A stretch of DNA of 36,498 nt from Thiobacillus sp. (GTDB taxonomy: Bacteria; Pseudomonadota; Gammaproteobacteria; Burkholderiales; Thiobacillaceae): positions 1-36,498 of the forward strand of contig JAJPEP010000086.1 in the NCBI GenBank assembly GCA_021166845.1. The letters are read 5' to 3'. Below, one piece after another: positions 33,026 to 36,498 of the stretch (positions are counted from its first letter, which is position 1; each line of letters starts with the position of its first letter). Under the pieces are notes generated by a model, which searched no databases, had not been told where the DNA came from, and worked only from the letters and a program-made list of their open reading frames with translations. The translations under genes and the position numbers were made by a program.

Positions 33026-34105
33026 TCAAACCCGCATCGCACGGTTGCCGTGCGTCGCAAAAAATTGCATCACCCGCCCCGGCAATTCGTGCAGGGGGCC
33101 GACGTCATGGGCGGCGCCGATGGCGATGGCTTCCTTGGGCATGCCGAAGACCACGCACGAGGATTCATCCTGCGCCACGTTATAGGCGCCGGCTTTTTTC
33201 ATTTCCAGCATCCCGGCTGCGCCGTCGCGGCCCATGCCGGTCAGGATGACGCCGACCGCGTTCTTGCCCGCATTGACCGCGGCCGAGTTGAACAGGACAT
33301 CGACGGACGGGCGGTGACGGTTGACCGGCGGCCCCTGGTCGAGTTTGGTCATGTAATTGGCGCCGCTGCGCACCAGCAGCAGGTGGGAGTGGCCCGGCGC
33401 CAGATAAGCATGGCCCGGCAGCACGCGCTCCCCGCCTTCGGATTCCTTGACGGAAATTTTGCACAACTTGTCGAGCCGGTTGGCGAACGAGCGGGTGAAG
33501 CCTTCCGGCATGTGCTGGGTGATCAGGATGCCGGGGCAATCCGACGGCAGCTGGACCAGGAAATCCTTGATCGCTTCGGTGCCGCCGGTGGAAGCGCCGA
33601 TGATGATCAGCTTTTCGCTGCTGGTGAGCGGGTTGCGCAGGGGCGCCAGCTCGAGTCCGGCCGCCTGTCCGGCTGCGCTGGCGGGATGCGGGCGCGGCTT
33701 GATCCTGGCCCGCGCGGCAATGCGGATTTTTTCCGCAATCAGGTCCGTGTATTCGAGCATGCCGCTCTGGATCGAGATCTTCGGCTTGGTGACGAAATCC
33801 ACGGCGCCCAATTCCAGCGCGCGCATGGTGATTTCCGATCCCCGCTCGGTCAGCGACGACACCATCACCACCGGCATCGGGCGCAGCCGCATCAGCTTCT
33901 CGAGAAATTCCAGGCCGTCCATTTTCGGCATTTCCACGTCCAGCGTAAGCACGTCGGGATTGGTTTGCTTGATCAGGTCGCGCGCCGCAAGCGGGTCGGG
34001 CGCCACGCCCACCACCTCCATATCCGGCTGGCTATTGATGATCTCCTTCATCACGCCGCGAATCAGCGCCGAGTCATCCACGATCAGGACCTTGATTTTT
34101 GTCAT
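33026..34105 (-). CDS. cheB: Chemotaxis protein-glutamate methylesterase/glutaminase CheB
   Basis: A 359-residue two-domain protein. The N-terminal receiver (about 3-120) has phospho-acceptor Asp56 in [13 protein letters not shown] linker leads to the C-terminal methylesterase with catalytic triad Ser172 ([12 protein letters not shown]), His198 (ITQHMPEGF) and Asp294 ([12 protein letters not shown]). It removes methyl groups from, and deamidates, chemoreceptors during adaptation. The reading frame begins 16 bases after cheD. A 114-base gap then separates it from cheY. Confidence 0.98.
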   Translation of the reverse strand: MTKIKVLIVDDSALIRGVMKEIINSQPDMEVVGVAPDPLAARDLIKQTNPDVLTLDVEMPKMDGLEFLEKLMRLRPMPVVMVSSLTERGSEITMRALELGAVDFVTKPKISIQSGMLEYTDLIAEKIRIAARARIKPRPHPASAAGQAAGLELAPLRNPLTSSEKLIIIGASTGGTEAIKDFLVQLPSDCPGILITQHMPEGFTRSFANRLDKLCKISVKESEGGERVLPGHAYLAPGHSHLLLVRSGANYMTKLDQGPPVNRHRPSVDVLFNSAAVNAGKNAVGVILTGMGRDGAAGMLEMKKAGAYNVAQDESSCVVFGMPKEAIAIGAAHDVGPLHELPGRVMQFFATHGNRAMRV

Positions 34106-34121
34106 GCTTGTTTTCTCTCGA

Positions 34122-34730
34122 TCAGAACAGGTCGACGTCTCCGCTCACCGGATTGGCCTTCAGCCGGCTCGCATAATCCTGCTCGCGCTTCACCAGCGTG
34201 TAATTGTTGAGTTGCCTGAGTTTTTTCACCAGGACCTTGCCGGTGGCCGGGAAAAAATACACCTTGCGCGGATGAACATCGTTCAGATCCTCGGCGACGA
34301 TGCGGATATTCTCGGCGCGCAAATAATCGCGCACGAACTGTGCGTTGCGCTCGCCCACATTGATGCTGGTAAAGCCGCGCAGCACATTGCCGCCGCCGAA
34401 CACCTTGGCTTCCAGGTTCTCGCGCCGCGCGCCCGCCTTGAGAACCTGATTGATCAGCACTTCCATGGCGTAGGCGCCATAACGCATCGACGCCGAGGCC
34501 GGGCTGCCGGCATCGCCCCCGCCGTCCGGCAGCATGAAATGGTTCATGCCGCCGATGCCCGAGACGCGGTCGCGTATGCATGCCGCCACGCAGGAGCCGA
34601 GTACCGTGACGATGAGCATCGGCTTGCCGGTGAAGTAGTACTCGCCGGGCAATATCTTGGCGGTTTCACAGTCGAAGGTGCGGTCGTAATACAGGTTGGT
34701 CGCAAGCTGCTCTTCAATGGCAGGGTTCAT
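34122..34730 (-). CDS. cheD: Chemoreceptor glutamine deamidase CheD
   Basis: A 202-residue enzyme that deamidates glutamines in chemoreceptors, making them methylatable or more active. The catalytic pair is visible: Cys47 in [12 protein letters not shown] and His64 in [11 protein letters not shown]. The next conserved stretch is [20 protein letters not shown], with [12 protein letters not shown] and [14 protein letters not shown] further on. The start ATG at 34730 overlaps the cheR stop (ATGA), and a longer frame through cheR is rejected. CheD beside CheB and CheZ suggests that adaptation uses all three. No CheC is seen. Confidence 0.97.
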   Translation of the reverse strand: MNPAIEEQLATNLYYDRTFDCETAKILPGEYYFTGKPMLIVTVLGSCVAACIRDRVSGIGGMNHFMLPDGGGDAGSPASASMRYGAYAMEVLINQVLKAGARRENLEAKVFGGGNVLRGFTSINVGERNAQFVRDYLRAENIRIVAEDLNDVHPRKVYFFPATGKVLVKKLRQLNNYTLVKREQDYASRLKANPVSGDVDLF

Positions 34731-35596
34731 GCAGGCTTCCTTGCACCCCCGTGACGAGGATCCAGTTCGTAGACCGTCTTGCCGCGCAGCCTGAATGCGT
34801 CGGATGCGTACATGAAGTTTTCGGAATGACCGGCGAACAGCAGGCCGTCCGGCTTCATCAGCGGCACAAACCGCGCGAGAATCCGGCCCTGCGTAGGTTT
34901 GTCGAAATAAATCATCACATTGCGGCAAAAGATCACATCGAACGCGCCGCTCAGCGGCCAGTTGCCGGCCAGCAGATTGAGCGGCTTGAATGTCACCAAC
35001 TGGCGCAACTCCGGCCGCACCCGCACCATATCGGAACGCTCGCCCTTGCCACGCTGAAAGAAGCGCTTGACGCGATCCCGCTCCATCTTGTCGATCCGCT
35101 CGATCGGATACACCCCGTTGGCTGCCGTTTCGAGCACATTGGTATCGATATCCGTGGCGATGATGCTGACCGGCGGCGTGAGGCTGTCGAACGCCTCGCA
35201 CGCGGTCATGGCGATCGAATAGGGCTCCTCCCCGGTCGAACTGGCCGAACACCAGATCGACAGCGGCGCCTTCTTGCTTCGCAAGTGCTCGGCCAGAATC
35301 GGAAAGTGATGCGCCTCGCGAAAAAACGAAGTCAGGTTGGTGGTCAGGGCATTGGTGAATGCCACCCACTCATCGTCATCCCGTCCGCTTTCCAGCCTGT
35401 CGAGGTATTCCTGGAAGGAATTGATGCCCTTTGCCCGCAGGCGACGCGCCAGACGGCTGTAAACCATCTCCTGCTTGCTTTCGCCGAGCGATATCCCAGC
35501 CTGCTTGTAGATCAGTGCTCGCACGCGCGCAAAATCACGCGGCGTAAACTCGAAAATCTTGGTGTTGTCCGCAGGGTTCTTAAGTGCTGGCTTCAT
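34727..35596 (-). CDS. cheR: Chemotaxis protein methyltransferase CheR
   Basis: A 289-residue SAM-dependent enzyme that methylates receptor glutamates. The N-terminal helical domain ([20 protein letters not shown], then [20 protein letters not shown]) is followed by the catalytic domain with [18 protein letters not shown], the SAM loop [18 protein letters not shown], an [12 protein letters not shown] segment and [12 protein letters not shown]. The C-terminus carries the usual [10 protein letters not shown] motif. The start ATG at 35596 has a weak Shine-Dalgarno site. The 161 bases between it and the upstream receptor gene hold no promoter that could be recognised with confidence. Confidence 0.97.
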   Translation of the reverse strand: MKPALKNPADNTKIFEFTPRDFARVRALIYKQAGISLGESKQEMVYSRLARRLRAKGINSFQEYLDRLESGRDDDEWVAFTNALTTNLTSFFREAHHFPILAEHLRSKKAPLSIWCSASSTGEEPYSIAMTACEAFDSLTPPVSIIATDIDTNVLETAANGVYPIERIDKMERDRVKRFFQRGKGERSDMVRVRPELRQLVTFKPLNLLAGNWPLSGAFDVIFCRNVMIYFDKPTQGRILARFVPLMKPDGLLFAGHSENFMYASDAFRLRGKTVYELDPRHGGARKPA

Positions 35597-35757
35597 GTCG
35601 AAATTAGTTGTTCACTCAATGCCGCGCTCTCAGCAAACGACTGTTTAAAATCGACTTTTATCGAATCGAATCCGCAATGGCAGTATCGTACAACGCCACA
35701 CGAGATTTATAAGTTACCCCATTACAGAGGCAACCGGCATCGGACGCCGCTCTGCAA

Positions 35758-36498
35758 TTACCTGCTGGCCAGCTGCTTCTGACGTATGACAGGGCTGTTG
35801 GCAACTGCTTTCGCCCCGGCATCCGTTCTGCCGGGTGTCCTTGTCTCATCCCGAGCCGGATTGTGCCCACCCCGCACCAGCGTAAAGTAGCCCACCAGCT
35901 CCGAAAGTTTCGCCGCCTGCTCCTGCAGGCTCTCGGCCGCCGCCGCCGCTTCTTCCACCAGGGCGGCGTTCTGCTGGGTGATTTCGTCCATCTGGCTCAC
36001 CGCCTGGTTGACCTGCTCGATGCCGGAACTCTGTTCCTGGCTGGCGGCGGCGGTGCCGCTGATGATGTCCGCCACCAGTTGCACCGACGTCACGATGTCG
36101 TCCATCGCCTCGCCCGCTTCGTCCACCAGCTTTCGACCCGCCTCGACCTGTTCCACCGAATCGCCGATCAGGGTCTTGATCTCCTTGGCCGCGCTCGCGC
36201 TGCGCTGCGCCAGGTTGCGAACCTCGGAGGCGACGACGGCAAAGCCGCGGCCCTGTTCGCCGGCACGCGCGGCTTCGACCGCGGCGTTCAGCGCGAGAAT
36301 GTTGGTCTGAAAGGCGATGCCGTCGATGACGCCGATGATGTCGGCAATCTTGCGCGAGCTGTCCTTGATCGAGCCCATGGTGTCGACCACTTTCCCCACC
36401 ACTTCGCCGCCATGGACCGCAATCTCGGCGGTCGACAGCACCAGCTTGCTGGCATGATGGGCCTGCTCGGCGTTCTCCTTGACGGTGCTGGTCAGTTC
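35758..36498 (-). CDS. Methyl-accepting chemotaxis protein, C-terminal signalling part (runs off the right edge)
   Basis: Only the cytoplasmic half is inside the window, and the frame is open at base 36498. It contains the receptor hairpin tip [20 protein letters not shown], then [20 protein letters not shown], which binds CheA/CheW. It also carries the flanking methylation helices ([40 protein letters not shown], then [16 protein letters not shown]). The C-terminal tail (about 40 residues, ending IRQKQLASR) lacks the NWETF-type pentapeptide that tethers CheR/CheB in enterics. It is the first gene visible in the run mcp-cheR-cheD-cheB-cheY-cheZ. The ligand domain is outside the window. Confidence 0.96.
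   Translation of the reverse strand, partial: ELTSTVKENAEQAHHASKLVLSTAEIAVHGGEVVGKVVDTMGSIKDSSRKIADIIGVIDGIAFQTNILALNAAVEAARAGEQGRGFAVVASEVRNLAQRSASAAKEIKTLIGDSVEQVEAGRKLVDEAGEAMDDIVTSVQLVADIISGTAAASQEQSSGIEQVNQAVSQMDEITQQNAALVEEAAAAAESLQEQAAKLSELVGYFTLVRGGHNPARDETRTPGRTDAGAKAVANSPVIRQKQLASR

Overview
The window is a high-GC stretch of a Gram-negative, polar-flagellated proteobacterium. The gene content fits a betaproteobacterium of the Thiobacillus/Sulfuricella/Gallionella type: gyrA beside ubiG and gph, fliC-flaG-fliD-fliS-fliT followed by a fliE/fliF-R block, and cheZ/cheD in one chemotaxis cluster. That placement is inference from gene content only. No marker here fixes the genus, and the tmRNA tag ANDENYALAA is shared with many proteobacteria.

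Layout. (1) 1-3541: the 5' end of gyrA on the minus strand, diverging from a compact plus-strand run of an MtaD-like deaminase, ubiG, gph and a SirB2-family membrane protein. (2) 3626-5445: ssrA (tmRNA) with a clean terminator, then a class II Fic protein behind a cluster of CTTTAAT/ATTAAAG half-sites and a possible orphan yybP-ykoY-like aptamer remnant. This looks like accessory cargo at the ssrA hotspot. (3) 5530-9638: a minus-strand RND efflux pair (pump plus periplasmic lipoprotein adaptor). (4) 9987-11576: a diguanylate cyclase gene interrupted by an in-frame stop inside an odd AT-richer patch.

(5) 11803-18792: a late flagellar cluster. It opens with a near-consensus sigma28 promoter and runs fliC, (terminator), flaG, fliD, fliS, fliT, a second FliK-like gene, a stand-alone FlhB C-terminal-domain gene and a YcgR-like PilZ gene. 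cheV follows across a palindromic repeat element. (6) 20246-31584: fliE (minus) diverges from one long operon, fliF-G-H-I-J-K-L-M-N-O-P-Q-R. This encodes the MS ring, the C-ring switch, the export ATPase complex, the hook-length ruler and the export gate, with many overlapping start/stop codons. (7) 31837-36498: a minus-strand chemotaxis block in transcript order mcp (partial), cheR, cheD, cheB, cheY, cheZ. cheYZ has its own sigma28 promoter. cheA, cheW, flhA, flhB and the rod/hook genes are not in the window.

Together regions 5-7 give a nearly complete basal body, export gate, filament and adaptation/signal-termination set. c-di-GMP input is suggested by the PilZ protein and by the broken cyclase nearby. 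Gene-free gaps carry several dispersed palindromic repeats (REP-like, BIME-like and longer hairpin elements). No rRNA, tRNA, CRISPR, transposase or prophage gene was seen. Most of the window is ordinary core biology. The points most worth a second look are the interrupted cyclase, the Fic locus, the FliK2/FlhB-CTD pair and the repeat elements.
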